Assembly: GCA_021812285.1 (NCBI GenBank)
Contig: JAKAOH010000011.1
Span: 1-39,075 of the forward strand
Source of the DNA: Acidobacteriota bacterium
Lineage (GTDB): Bacteria > Acidobacteriota > Terriglobia > Acidiferrales > UBA7541
Length of the DNA stretch: 39,075 bases
Direction of reading: 5' to 3'
The notes under the pieces were generated by a model. That model did not search any database and was not told the DNA's origin. It saw only the letters and a list, made by a program, of their open reading frames with translations. The first letter of the stretch is position 1. Each line of letters starts with the position of its first letter. Below are positions 27,547 through 37,448 of this stretch, in pieces. Position numbers and translations under genes: made by a program.

Positions 27547-27671
27547 GGATCACAGTGGTTGGGGCAGCGGCAATCGTCCTGGCGGTGATCGCAGCAGTGC
27601 TGCTGATCCGCCATTTGGACCAGAAGAACAAGCCCAATCCAGGGCTGAATCCCGGTCAAAACCCGGCATAA
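27543..27671 (+). CDS. Small single-TM protein (42 aa)
   Basis: MRITVVGAAAIVLAVIAAVLLIRHLDQKNKPNPGLNPGQNPA; ATGA overlap with the upstream zinc-ribbon gene. Confidence 0.55.
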   Translation: MRITVVGAAAIVLAVIAAVLLIRHLDQKNKPNPGLNPGQNPA

Positions 27672-27869
27672 ACGGAGGGCCTCGAATCGAGGCATTGCAG
27701 GCACTTGCTTCTGGAAAAGACAACTCGCGAGCCTTCGCCCGAGCAAAAGGCGGAACGGGCCACGGGGAATGGAGCGCCACAAGCGGCCCTTCTGCCCGCT
27801 GCTCTTCCAGACGCGCGCCGTGATACCATTCTGCCCGCGACACCAAAGAGAGCGAAGAGAGGCAAATGC

Positions 27870-29084
27870 ATGTCTCGTCGCTCTCAGGTGGGCAGCATCG
27901 AGAAAAGTGGCAAATGGTACGTAGTGCGGTTTTGGAAGGACGTTCCGGGGCAGGAGCAGCGGATACACGCCAGCGAGCGTATCTGTCCGGTCTCCGGTCC
28001 CGGCAGTCTGAACAGAACCGAACGTAGAAGACGGGCTCTTCAGATTGTGATGTCGAGTGGCGTGAACGATCCGCAGAAGTTCGCGGAAGCGACGGTCGGC
28101 ACCACATTCAGAGAGCAGTCGGAGCGATTCATGCAGCAAGCCGCAGAGCGGAAGAGGCGACCGATTAAGCCAAAAACGTTGCAGGAGTGGCGATACTGCG
28201 TGGACAAGTGGTTAAACCCGCATCTTGGCGAGATGCCCCTTGCGGATGTTCATAACGGCGCTCTCAAGGCGCTGGTAGCGAAGATGGACGCCGCTGGGCT
28301 GTCTCCCAAGAGCATTAACAACCATATCGGGCTGGCAAAACAGGTCGTGGGATCGGCTAAGGACGAGAACGGAGAGCCGCTGTTTCCCCGCAAGTGGGAC
28401 GCCGAGTTTATGGACTTGCCCACCGTAAGGAATCAGCGGAAGCCGAAATTTACGAGCGAGCAGGTGAGTTCACTACTGCGAAACGTCGTCGGCCAGAAAC
28501 GTGTGCTGTACGCGCTCCTGGCAGGAACGGGGTTACGCATTGGCGAGGCGCTCGGGCTTGAAATCGACAAGCACGTCTCGTCAGACTGCCGTGTCCTGCA
28601 TGTTCGCCAGTCCGTCTGGAACCGCAAACCCCAGGAACCGAAAACGGCGAATGCCATTCGCGAAGTGGACATCTGTCCCGCCCTGGCCACCATGCTCAAG
28701 GAATTCATCGGTGACCGTAAGAGCGGGTTCCTGTTTACGAGCGAAACCGGCCGTCCGCTGTCCGATACGAATGTGCTGCACCGCTCGCTTCACCCTGCCC
28801 TCAAAAAGCTGGGAATCGAGCAGTGCGGTTTCCACGCGTTTCGGCGGTTCCGGGCGACGTTCCTCAGCGGATGTCGGGTACCGGAGTCGTTGATACGATT
28901 CTGGCTCGGCCACGCCAGCAAGAACGTCACAGACGGGTATGTCCGGTGGGAACAAGAACCAGCGTATCGGCTATCGGTGGCTGATAGTGTTGGTCTCGGG
29001 TTCGAGCTTCCGCAGGCAGAGAGCCCAATTGTCCGTAATGTCCGTAGAAAATCGAGCAAAGCGGAAACTGTAGTGGCTGCATAA
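27870..29084 (+). CDS. int: Tyrosine recombinase / island integrase
   Basis: GTGLRIGEALGLE (Arg I), HAFRRFRATFL (HxxR), LGHASKNVTDGYV (Tyr). Adjacent to the tRNA-Pro att site. ATG 27870 after AGAGAGG. Confidence 0.92.
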   Translation: MSRRSQVGSIEKSGKWYVVRFWKDVPGQEQRIHASERICPVSGPGSLNRTERRRRALQIVMSSGVNDPQKFAEATVGTTFREQSERFMQQAAERKRRPIKPKTLQEWRYCVDKWLNPHLGEMPLADVHNGALKALVAKMDAAGLSPKSINNHIGLAKQVVGSAKDENGEPLFPRKWDAEFMDLPTVRNQRKPKFTSEQVSSLLRNVVGQKRVLYALLAGTGLRIGEALGLEIDKHVSSDCRVLHVRQSVWNRKPQEPKTANAIREVDICPALATMLKEFIGDRKSGFLFTSETGRPLSDTNVLHRSLHPALKKLGIEQCGFHAFRRFRATFLSGCRVPESLIRFWLGHASKNVTDGYVRWEQEPAYRLSVADSVGLGFELPQAESPIVRNVRRKSSKAETVVAA

Positions 29085-29108
29085 ACGATAGAGCGAGGAA
29101 GGTTTGGA

Positions 29109-29155
29109 ATGGTCGGGGCGAGTGGATTTGAACCACCGACCTCCTGGTCCCGAAC
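29109..29155 (-). repeat. Island attachment repeat within tRNA-Pro
   Basis: 47 bp identical to 13667-13713. Confidence 0.92.
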
Positions 29156-29187
29156 CAGGCGCTCTAGCCAGGCTGAGCCACGCCCCG
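29110..29187 (-). tRNA. tRNA-Pro(CGG), CCA encoded
   Basis: Minus strand CGGGGCGTGGCTCAGCCTGGCTAGAGCGCCTGGTTCGGGACCAGGAGGTCGGTGGTTCAAATCCACTCGCCCCGACCA; 7-bp acceptor stem, loop TTCGGGA (anticodon CGG), GGTTCAAATCC T-arm. Confidence 0.96.
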
Positions 29188-29432
29188 ACGAAAAAAAACA
29201 GGTGTTTTCGTTCGGCGGACAGCGGAAAGAAAAGCCGAAAAAACCACCGGAGGCTTGAATTTAACATACCGGTGAGCGGGCTGGCCAGTCGGCGAGAGGA
29301 TCGGACGCGCACCGCTTCGGCATAAAACGCGCTGGCGCAAAACGGCGTGGAAATTCCCTTCCGGACGAAGAATCGGCACCGGTGAAAGAGCGGATTTATA
29401 ATCGGAAAGCTCAGGCGGCCAGGAGGTCGGAA

Positions 29433-29627
29433 ATGCAACTCACGATTACGCAGGAAGAGGCGCAGGTTCTTTCCGATCTGCTGAACGCTTATTTGCCGGA
29501 ATTGCGCGAAGAGGCTTACAAAAGCGAGAATTTCGCTTTGCGCGAGCAATTGCAGCGCCGGGAAAACGCTTTGCACGCGCTGCTCACGCGGCTCGGCGCG
29601 CTGCTCGGACAACCGCGTCCCTGCTGA
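29433..29627 (+). CDS. Small hypothetical protein
   Basis: MQLTITQEEAQVLSDLLNAYLPELREEAYKSENFALREQLQRRENALHALLTRLGALL; AGGAGG upstream. Confidence 0.6.
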   Translation: MQLTITQEEAQVLSDLLNAYLPELREEAYKSENFALREQLQRRENALHALLTRLGALLGQPRPC

Positions 29628-29725
29628 TCTGCGGAAACGAGCTACCAACGAGTGGGCAGCGGCACTGGCGCGCGACCGTTGCGTGGCGAATCGCGAAACA
29701 TCAGCGTTCCCGAACGAGAGGAGAC

Positions 29726-30733
29726 ATGCAGCGACCATCCCCGGAGGAAACCAAATTGCTGCTCTGCGTGCACCACGCGTTCACGCTCTGGCGGCTGCCG
29801 GGCGACCTGCCAGCGCGGATCCGGGAACGCTGGCCGCAAATGAACGTGGAGGCGCTGCCGGATTCGACGCGGCTGGGCGAGGAACTCGAGGACGCGGACA
29901 TTTACGTAGGGTTCTGGGCGCGGCCGGAACTTTTCCGCCGGGCGCGCAAGCTGCGTTGGGTGCACGCGACGGCGGCGGGCGTGAGCCAATTGCTGCACGC
30001 GGAATTCGTGGCGAGCGACGTGGTGCTGACGAACGCGCGCGGCGTGAACGCCGAACCGATCGGCGACCACACGATGGGCATGATCCTGGCTTTCGTGCGG
30101 CATTTGCCCAGCGCATGGCGACACCAGAAGGAACATCGGTGGGCGCAACAGGAAATCTGGGACGAACGGCCGCGGCCGATGGAACTGTGCGGGCAAACGT
30201 TGGTGCTGGTGGGACTGGGCGCGGTGGGCGGAGCAATCGCCAGGCGAGCGCGAGGATTCGGCATGCGAATTCTGGCGGTGACGCGCTCGGGCCGCGACGC
30301 AAAGGGGCTCGCGGACGAAACCTTCCCGGCAGACCGGCTGGATGAAGCGATCGGGCAGGCGGATTTCGTGGTGCTGGCCGCTCCCGATACTTCGGAGACA
30401 AAACATTTGATAGATGAACGGCGGCTGCGGCGGATGAAGCGGACGGCGTATCTGTTGAACGTGTCGCGCGGAGCGCTGGTGGACGAAACCGCGCTCGCGC
30501 AAGCGCTCGGCGAACACCGGATCGCGGGCACCGCGCTCGACGTGGCCGAACGCGAGCCACTGGACGCCGAAAGCCCGCTGTGGGAGATGGAAAACGTCCT
30601 CATCACGCCGCACATCGCGAACGCCAGCGAGCGACTGTGGGAACGGCAGGCGGCGATTCTACTGGAAAATCTGGAGCGATGGTTCGCCGGCAGAGAGCTT
30701 TTGAACGTGGTGGACAAGCAGCGCGGATATTGA
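29726..30733 (+). CDS. D-2-hydroxyacid dehydrogenase family protein
   Basis: LVLVGLGAVGGAIARRARGFGMRILAVTRSG Rossmann; LNVSRGALVDETAL; TALDVAEREPLDAESPLWEMENVLITPHIA. Confidence 0.93.
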   Translation: MQRPSPEETKLLLCVHHAFTLWRLPGDLPARIRERWPQMNVEALPDSTRLGEELEDADIYVGFWARPELFRRARKLRWVHATAAGVSQLLHAEFVASDVVLTNARGVNAEPIGDHTMGMILAFVRHLPSAWRHQKEHRWAQQEIWDERPRPMELCGQTLVLVGLGAVGGAIARRARGFGMRILAVTRSGRDAKGLADETFPADRLDEAIGQADFVVLAAPDTSETKHLIDERRLRRMKRTAYLLNVSRGALVDETALAQALGEHRIAGTALDVAEREPLDAESPLWEMENVLITPHIANASERLWERQAAILLENLERWFAGRELLNVVDKQRGY

Positions 30734-30782
30734 ATTCCGGCGCGGCACGCGCGCCGGAAAAACGCGAAAGTTCCCGAGAAAC

Positions 30783-31925
30783 CTACCTCTTTTTCTTTTT
30801 TCTCTGGTCGGAAGCGCCGGCAGGTTTCGGGGCCATGTAACCCTCGCGGGCATAGATGTGATACTTCACTTTTTTATTGTGCTGATTGACGATGACGAGC
30901 GGCTTGCCGTCGGGCGCAACCAGCTGAACCTTGAGCTTGTGGTATTTGCCGTCGTTGGGATGATCGGAAGGCGTGTAAGCAATGCTGTACTGATCGCGGA
31001 GCGACTGGGCCACCTGCTCGAAAATGCCGGGCATTTCGCCATCGAAACGCGGGAACCACGCGCGGCCACCGGTGTAACGGGCGAACGCGCCCATCTGATT
31101 TTCGGCTTGCAGGAAATTCAAGCGCTGCATATTGCCGAGCAAGCCGCGCGCCTCGGCCCAGAGGTAAATGGGCTGGTCCACACCGACGGAAAAGATGGTG
31201 ACGTCAGTTTCCTTAAGGCGGTTGAGCACCTGGTCGAGATTGTGATGGCTGAAGGTGTTCAGGCCGGAAGCGATCAAGAGAATCGCCTTTTTGCCCTTGA
31301 CGTTTTCCAACCGATTGAGCGTGTAGAGGACCGCGTCGTAGAGGTCGGCTTCGCTGAAGCCGGGATAGACGAGCGACTGCAGGGCGTCACGAACGTCCAT
31401 TTTGTTGCGGGTGAAATCCACAAGAATGTGCGGGCGCAGATCGAACGTGACCAGCGCGACCCAATCCTGCGGCTTCAATTGATTCAGAAATTCGTAGGCC
31501 CAGCTTTCGCCGGTGTAGGCGAACCAACCGTAGTAAAGCTGGCTGAATTCCATGAGGACAACGATGGTAATCGGAGCGTCGGAGGGCGCGAAATTGGAGA
31601 TGGTTTGGGGAACGCCGTCATCGAGGATGCGGAAATTCTGCTGCTTCAGGCCGGGAATCGGATTGCCGTTGTCGTCGGTGACGACGACGTCCACCGTCAC
31701 AATGTTGCGCTGCACTTTCACGGTGTATTGCGGCGGCTGCTCCTGCTGTTGGGGCGGCGGAGGGGGCGCCTGCGTCTGCGGAGGCGCTGTTTGCGGAGGC
31801 GTCTGGGAAGGCGGGGTGATCGGACCGGGACGTCCTTGCGCGAAAGCGGCGCCGGCGCCCGCGGCGAACAGAAGGGTTGCAACGGTCAGCGTGGCAAATG
31901 CATGCGTGAGTCTGGCCTTCCCCAT
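30783..31925 (-). CDS. VWA-domain protein (acidobacterial VWFA-related type), exported
   Basis: Signal peptide MGKARLTHAFATLTVATLLFAAGAGAAFAQG, Pro/Gln-rich linker, QRNIVTVDVVVTDDNGNPIPGLKQQNFRILDDGVPQTISNF. Confidence 0.85.
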   Translation of the reverse strand: MGKARLTHAFATLTVATLLFAAGAGAAFAQGRPGPITPPSQTPPQTAPPQTQAPPPPPQQQEQPPQYTVKVQRNIVTVDVVVTDDNGNPIPGLKQQNFRILDDGVPQTISNFAPSDAPITIVVLMEFSQLYYGWFAYTGESWAYEFLNQLKPQDWVALVTFDLRPHILVDFTRNKMDVRDALQSLVYPGFSEADLYDAVLYTLNRLENVKGKKAILLIASGLNTFSHHNLDQVLNRLKETDVTIFSVGVDQPIYLWAEARGLLGNMQRLNFLQAENQMGAFARYTGGRAWFPRFDGEMPGIFEQVAQSLRDQYSIAYTPSDHPNDGKYHKLKVQLVAPDGKPLVIVNQHNKKVKYHIYAREGYMAPKPAGASDQRKKKKR

Positions 31926-32074
31926 GGGTCCTCGCCTTTCTCCAAAGCAGGATGCCGACAACTTCGGACGAGCGTCCCACCACGACCTCGGCTCGCTCAA
32001 CAAAACGATTCTCTCACGCGGCGGCGGGCTTTGGCCACGCATTTAGGGCGGCGCGGAGGATGCGAAAGCGGCGG

Positions 32075-32851
32075 TCAGTTGACCCAGTCGTCGGGACGCG
32101 AAGGTGGCTTATCGCGATGGCGGCGGACGTAGTCGTCGTAGCGGCGGCGATTGCGTTGCACTTTCCAGTCCGAGTAACGATTGCGAGCCCGGTAGAGCAT
32201 CGAACTGCGCCGCAGGTAGAACCAGCCGACGAAAATCGCCGAAAGATGGGTGAGGTGGGCGACGTGGTCGTTGGCTCCGCCCATGGTTCCGATGAATTCG
32301 ATCGCGCCCATCAGGATGGCGTAAAAGCGCATGGGAATGGAGATAGGCAAGGGGAACAGCCAGACCTGGCGATCGGGAAACAGCAGCGCGGCAGCGGTGA
32401 TCACGCCGAAAACAGAGCCGGAAGCGCCGATCGTCGGAATTACGGCCGTGCCCATGCCGTGCGGATCCATCAGAATTTTCACGAGGACCGTCACCAGGCC
32501 GGCTCCGACGCCGGTGAGGAAATAATAGAAATAGAAGCGGCGCTTGCCCCATTGGCGTTCGAGGTCGCAACCGAACATCCAGAGGAACAACATGTTCCAG
32601 AACAGATGCCAGAAGCCGCCGTGGAGAAAAAGGTAGGTGAACGGCTGCCAGAGCCAACCGTGGATGAACGCCCACGGCACCAGGCCAAACCACTGGAAGA
32701 TTGCGTATTCGGCGCCGGGCCCGCCGACGTAGCGAATCAGGAGCTCGACCACGAGCACGGCGCTATTGGCGATCAGCAGCGTGGTGACGCCGGGCGTGAT
32801 CCACTGACGCCAGTTGAACGGATAGTTCCTGTAACGATACGACGTTGCCAT
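32075..32851 (-). CDS. Rhomboid family intramembrane serine protease
   Basis: FLHGGFWHLFWNMLFLWMFG and GASGSVFGVITAAALLFP; later H in GGANDHVAHLTHLSAIFVGW. Confidence 0.9.
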   Translation of the reverse strand: MATSYRYRNYPFNWRQWITPGVTTLLIANSAVLVVELLIRYVGGPGAEYAIFQWFGLVPWAFIHGWLWQPFTYLFLHGGFWHLFWNMLFLWMFGCDLERQWGKRRFYFYYFLTGVGAGLVTVLVKILMDPHGMGTAVIPTIGASGSVFGVITAAALLFPDRQVWLFPLPISIPMRFYAILMGAIEFIGTMGGANDHVAHLTHLSAIFVGWFYLRRSSMLYRARNRYSDWKVQRNRRRYDDYVRRHRDKPPSRPDDWVN

Positions 32852-32963
32852 GGCTTAGAAAGAGTCTAGAAACAGCCTGCGCGGAAGTCAAAACGCGCGA
32901 GGGTGCCTGTCGGCAATCGGGCATCCCCGCGCGGAAACCTGGCGAAGAACGTGGACGGCGCAA

Positions 32964-35144
32964 TCAGTTCATTTTCTTGCGGCCGAACGCGAATTGCGCG
33001 GCGAGCAGCAGGAAGAACATGACCAGAGCGAACCAGGGGCTGGCGGAAAGCGAGGGCAAGAGTTTCGGGCCGACATCAAAAGTGACGGGCCGCCAGATGT
33101 GATAGCGGAATTCGGGATCTTCGAGCAGCGCCACGACGATGCCGAACAGGCCGAAAATTCCGCCGCCGGCGATGAGTCCGCTGGCGAAAAGCGAGCCGGA
33201 ATTGATTTCGCTCTCGGAACCGCTTTCGGGCTTGCGGCCGCGCTCAGCCAGCCATCGGACGGCGCCGCCGGCGAAAATCGTCGCGGTGGTGGCAATGGAA
33301 AGATAGGAGCCGACGGCGAAAGGCAGCGAGCGAATGCCGAGAAGCTCGACGACAACCACCAGGAAGACGCCGAGCAGGACGAGCCGCCAAGGAAGACGAC
33401 GGGCGAGGATGCCGTTGATCACGGTCGCCATGAGGCGAGCCTGGGGCGCGGCGGCTTTTTCACTGCCGATGCCCTGGATCCACTGGATTTCGATTTTGCG
33501 CGCGGCGGGGTCGTAAAGGTACTTGCCGTCGGGGATGACGGGCGAGCCGAGGGCGTTGAGCAGGACGTAGGATTTGTGATTGAAATCGTAGCTCTGCTTT
33601 TCGACCGAGACGCCGGAGGGAAGCTGCTGGAGATCGATGGCCATTTCCATCGGCTTGTATTGTGCCAAGCCCACGTTCATCAATTTGAGCGTTCCGCCGA
33701 CGGCGATGACGGAAGCCATCACGCCGATCATCAGAGCCACTTGCTGCTTCCACGGAGTGGCGCCGACCAGAAAGCCGGTTTTTAAATCCTGGGATGTGCC
33801 GCCGGCGTTGGCCGCGGCGATGCAAACCACGCCGCCAATGGTGAGCGCCAAAGCGGCGTAGTTCTGCTTCGTCCATCCGGCCATGAGGAAGACGGCGCAG
33901 GTGGCCATGAGCGTGGCAATGGCCATACCGCTGATTGGATTCGAACTGCTGCCGATCAGGCCGACGATGCGCGAGCTGACCGTGACGAACAGGAAACCAA
34001 AGACGACGACGAAGACGGCGGCGAGCAGGTTCGCGCCGAGGGTGGTCTCCGCGCCGGGAATCGGACGGAACGTAAGGAGAACCCACATCATCACCACCAC
34101 CGCGAGCGAACCGAAAATCACGATTTTCATCGAGAGATCGCGCTCGGTGCGACTGGAGACGACAGGCGTTCCTTCGCGGCCCGCGCGAACGTTTTTCAAT
34201 CCGGCGCGAAGCGCGGCCACGATCGTCGGCATCGTTCGGGCGAGCGTAATCACGCCGGCCGCGGCCACCGCGCCGGCGCCCATCGGGCGGATGTAACTGG
34301 CCCAAAGCTGGCCGGGAGTCATCTGCGGAATGGGAACGGTGCTGGGATAAAGCGCGAGGTGGGGCGCGAGCGAGCCAAAAAAGCGAATCGCCGGCATCAT
34401 CACGAGCCAGGAAAAAACGCCGCCGGCCAACAGAAAACCAGCAATCCGCGGACCGATGATGTAGCCGACGCCGATGTACTCCGGCGTGATATTCGCCTGG
34501 AAGGAAGCGCCGGGCAGCCATTTGGGATCGTAACGCGGCGTGTCGGGCCAGAAGCCGAACGTTTCCATGAGCAGCGCGTAGGCTCCGCCGAGGCCCAGCC
34601 CCCAAAACACCTTGCTGGCGAAGGAGCCGCCGCGGTCGCCGGCGACGAGCACATCGGCGCAGGCCGTGCCTTCGGGATAGGTCAGATTGCCGTGCTCCTT
34701 GACGATCAGCTGGCGGCGCAGCGGAATCATCATCAGCACGCCCAGCCAGCCGCCGACGAGCGAAAGAAAGAAAACACCCCAGTATTCGAGCGGATAGCCG
34801 AGGAAAATCAGCGCCGGGAGGGTAAAGATCACGCCGCCGGCGATCGATTCACCGGCCGAGCCGGTGGTCTGAACGATGTTGTTTTCGAGAACGGTGGATT
34901 TGCCGAACGCGCGGAGAATGCTGATGGAAAGCACCGCGATCGGGATGGAAGCGGAGACGGTGAGGCCGGCGCGCAAACCGACGTAGACCGTCACCGCGCC
35001 GAAAAACAATCCGGCGAAAATCCCCAGGATGATCGCTCGCCAGCTGAATTCAGCGACTTTCGCTTCCGCCGGCAGGTAGGTGCGGAATTCGCCCAGCGGC
35101 GCCGTGGAGCTCCAACCGCGAGTTGCCAATGCCGCCTCCTTCAT
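32964..35144 (-). CDS. OPT family oligopeptide transporter
   Basis: FAGLFFGAVTVYVGLRAGLTVSASIPIAVLSISILRAFGKSTVLENNIVQTTGSAGESIAGGVIFTLPAL; many TM segments. Start ATG 35144 preferred over 35321. Confidence 0.9.
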   Translation of the reverse strand: MKEAALATRGWSSTAPLGEFRTYLPAEAKVAEFSWRAIILGIFAGLFFGAVTVYVGLRAGLTVSASIPIAVLSISILRAFGKSTVLENNIVQTTGSAGESIAGGVIFTLPALIFLGYPLEYWGVFFLSLVGGWLGVLMMIPLRRQLIVKEHGNLTYPEGTACADVLVAGDRGGSFASKVFWGLGLGGAYALLMETFGFWPDTPRYDPKWLPGASFQANITPEYIGVGYIIGPRIAGFLLAGGVFSWLVMMPAIRFFGSLAPHLALYPSTVPIPQMTPGQLWASYIRPMGAGAVAAAGVITLARTMPTIVAALRAGLKNVRAGREGTPVVSSRTERDLSMKIVIFGSLAVVVMMWVLLTFRPIPGAETTLGANLLAAVFVVVFGFLFVTVSSRIVGLIGSSSNPISGMAIATLMATCAVFLMAGWTKQNYAALALTIGGVVCIAAANAGGTSQDLKTGFLVGATPWKQQVALMIGVMASVIAVGGTLKLMNVGLAQYKPMEMAIDLQQLPSGVSVEKQSYDFNHKSYVLLNALGSPVIPDGKYLYDPAARKIEIQWIQGIGSEKAAAPQARLMATVINGILARRLPWRLVLLGVFLVVVVELLGIRSLPFAVGSYLSIATTATIFAGGAVRWLAERGRKPESGSESEINSGSLFASGLIAGGGIFGLFGIVVALLEDPEFRYHIWRPVTFDVGPKLLPSLSASPWFALVMFFLLLAAQFAFGRKKMN

Positions 35145-35265
35145 CCCCACGCTTGAGGATCGGAAAGCGAACGGGGAAGGTAGCATCAACGGGCGGGCAA
35201 GGCAAGAGCGGAACGCAGGAAACGAAACGGGACCGTCGCTGCGCCGCAGAAGAGCAGCTTTGGGG

Positions 35266-35724
35266 CTAAGAAGAGGGTTTCTCGAGGCGCTGGCGGACGC
35301 GGTCGCTGAGCAGCTTGCCATCGATCGCCTTGCTTTCGAGGCGCGCGCGAGCGGCCTTGATGACGGCTCCCATTTGCTTGGGAGAGACAGCGGCGGTTTC
35401 GGCGATGGCGGCTTCGATCGCGGCGTTCAGTTCGGTGTCCGTGGGAGCGGCGGGAAGATAGGCATCGAGAACGGCAATTTCGCGGGTTTCGCGATCGGCC
35501 AAATCCTGACGGCCACCCTGGGTGAACTGGGCGATGGATTCGCGGCGCTGCTTGACGAGGGATTGGAGGACCTGGACGGATTCGGCGTCGTCGAGCGGGC
35601 GCGTTTTTTCGACTTCCTTGAGTTTCAAAGCGGTTTTGACCATGCGGAGGACGCTCGAGCGGAGGTCGTCGCGCGCCTTCATGGCTTCGATCAGGTCTTT
35701 CTGAATCTGCTCGGTCAACGTCAC
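35266..35724 (-). CDS. GatB/YqeY domain-containing protein
   Basis: MTLTEQIQKDLIEAMKARDDLRSSVLRMVKTALKLKEVEK...IAVLDAYLPAAPTDTEL...PKQMGAVIKAARARL. Confidence 0.92.
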   Translation of the reverse strand: MTLTEQIQKDLIEAMKARDDLRSSVLRMVKTALKLKEVEKTRPLDDAESVQVLQSLVKQRRESIAQFTQGGRQDLADRETREIAVLDAYLPAAPTDTELNAAIEAAIAETAAVSPKQMGAVIKAARARLESKAIDGKLLSDRVRQRLEKPSS

Positions 35725-35811
35725 GGGATTTTTCTCTCGCGGATCACTATAGCATAGCGGTGCCGACGGCCGACGCGGCGCGGGTGCAACGGCCGGGCGG
35801 AACGCGGTGGA

Positions 35812-37365
35812 CTAGCGAATTTTCACGCGCAGATCGCGACCAGTCATTTCCGTGGGTTCGGGGACGGCGGCGATGCCGAGGATGGTCGGAGCGACGTCGC
35901 GGAGCGAGCCATCGTTCCGCAAGCCGAACTCGGGATCGTCGCTTGCGAGGATGAACGGAACGGGATTGGTGGTGTGATAGGTGTGCGGCCCGCCGGTGGC
36001 GGGGTCAATCATCGTTTCGGCGTTGCCGTGGTCGGCGGTGATGATCCAGGCGCCTCGCTTGGGGCCGAGCGCCCGGCGAATCGAGCCGAGTCCGGCGTCG
36101 ACGGCTTGGACCGCTTTGATGGCCGCTTCGAGCTTGCCGGTGTGGCCGACCATATCGGCGTTGGCGAAGTTCATGATGATCGCGTCGAAATCGCCCTTTT
36201 CGATGGCGTTGACGACGGTTTCGGTGATGCCGGCGGCGTTCATTTCCGGCTGCAGATCGTAGGTGGGTACCTTGGGCGAGGGCACGAGGATACGCTCCTC
36301 GCCAGGGTACGGCTTTTCGATGCCGCCGTTGAAGAAGTAAGTGACGTGGGCGTATTTTTCCGTTTCAGCGACGCGAAGATTGCGGAAACCCATTTCGGCA
36401 AAGACTTGCGCGAGGATGTGCTCGAGCTTTTCCGGCGCGAGGACGTAGCGAAGCCACGGCCACGTTTTCTCGTATTGCGTCATGCCAGCGAGGAGCAGTC
36501 TTTGCGGGCGACGGGGGTCGGCGAATCCCTGGAAATCGGGCTCGACGAGCGCGCGGGTGAGCTGGCGGGCGCGATCGGCGCGGAAATTGAAGAAAATCAG
36601 CGCGTCTTCGTCGTGAACGCGCGCGACCGGTTCGTCCGAGGCGTCGGTGATGACGACGGGCTCGACAAATTCATCGGTTACGCCGCGCTCGTAGCTGGCG
36701 CGAATGGCGGCGACGGGATCGGGGGAGCGGTGCTGGGATTCGCCGTGGACGAGCGCCTTGTAGGCGAGTTCGATGCGGGGCCAGCGATTATCGCGATCCA
36801 TCGCGTAGTAGCGGCCGGCAATGGTGGCGATGCGGCCGACGGAATATTCGCGCAATTTCTGCTGGAGCTGGCGGAGAAAGTCCTGGCCGCTGGTGGGAGG
36901 AGTGTCGCGGCCGTCGGTAAAGCAGTGGAGGAAAACGCGTTCGACCTTGTGCTCGGCGGCCATGCGGAGCAGCGCGTAGAGATGCGTGATGTGGGAATGG
37001 ATGCCGCCGTCGCTCAAGAGCCCCATCAGATGGAGCTGATTCCGGCGGCCGCGCTCAATTGCCTCAACGAGCAGCGGATGGCGCTGAAATTCGCCGCTGG
37101 CGATCATCTGGTCCACGCGGGTGATGTCCATCTGGACGATGCGGCCGGCGCCGATATTCAAATGGCCGACCTCGCTATTGCCCATCTGGCCTTCGGGCAA
37201 ACCGACCGACGGGCCGGATGTCTGGACAAGCGCATGGGGGAATTTTTCGAGCAGGGCGTCGTAATTGGGTTTGCGAGCGAGTGCGATGGCGTTGCCTTCG
37301 CGCCGGGGCGAATAGCCCCAGCCATCGAGCACGGTGAGAACAATGGGTTTGGGTCGTTTTGCCAT
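35812..37365 (-). CDS. gpmI: 2,3-bisphosphoglycerate-independent phosphoglycerate mutase
   Basis: [60 protein letters not shown]. Confidence 0.96.
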   Translation of the reverse strand: MAKRPKPIVLTVLDGWGYSPRREGNAIALARKPNYDALLEKFPHALVQTSGPSVGLPEGQMGNSEVGHLNIGAGRIVQMDITRVDQMIASGEFQRHPLLVEAIERGRRNQLHLMGLLSDGGIHSHITHLYALLRMAAEHKVERVFLHCFTDGRDTPPTSGQDFLRQLQQKLREYSVGRIATIAGRYYAMDRDNRWPRIELAYKALVHGESQHRSPDPVAAIRASYERGVTDEFVEPVVITDASDEPVARVHDEDALIFFNFRADRARQLTRALVEPDFQGFADPRRPQRLLLAGMTQYEKTWPWLRYVLAPEKLEHILAQVFAEMGFRNLRVAETEKYAHVTYFFNGGIEKPYPGEERILVPSPKVPTYDLQPEMNAAGITETVVNAIEKGDFDAIIMNFANADMVGHTGKLEAAIKAVQAVDAGLGSIRRALGPKRGAWIITADHGNAETMIDPATGGPHTYHTTNPVPFILASDDPEFGLRNDGSLRDVAPTILGIAAVPEPTEMTGRDLRVKIR

Positions 37366-37448
37366 GACTCCTCAGAATACACAGAATCGCGCGAGCGGGA
37401 AAACGCGCGGAGAAATTCAAAATTCCGCCGCGCCGAGGCAACGATCGC

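Larger units (their letters stand above)
13667..29155. mobile_element. tRNA-Pro-integrated genomic island carrying a defence-type gene cluster
   Basis: 47-bp flanking direct repeats, intact tRNA at one end, adjacent integrase, R-M/TIR/SIR2 cargo, visibly more AT-rich sequence than the flanks in sampled lines. Confidence 0.92.

Noticed and set aside
30858-32132. 424-aa + strand ORF
   Set aside because: Antisense to the VWA-domain gene; low-complexity translation, no signals.
33460-34605. 381-aa minus ORF
   Set aside because: Alternative frame within the OPT transporter gene; Arg-rich nonsense translation.
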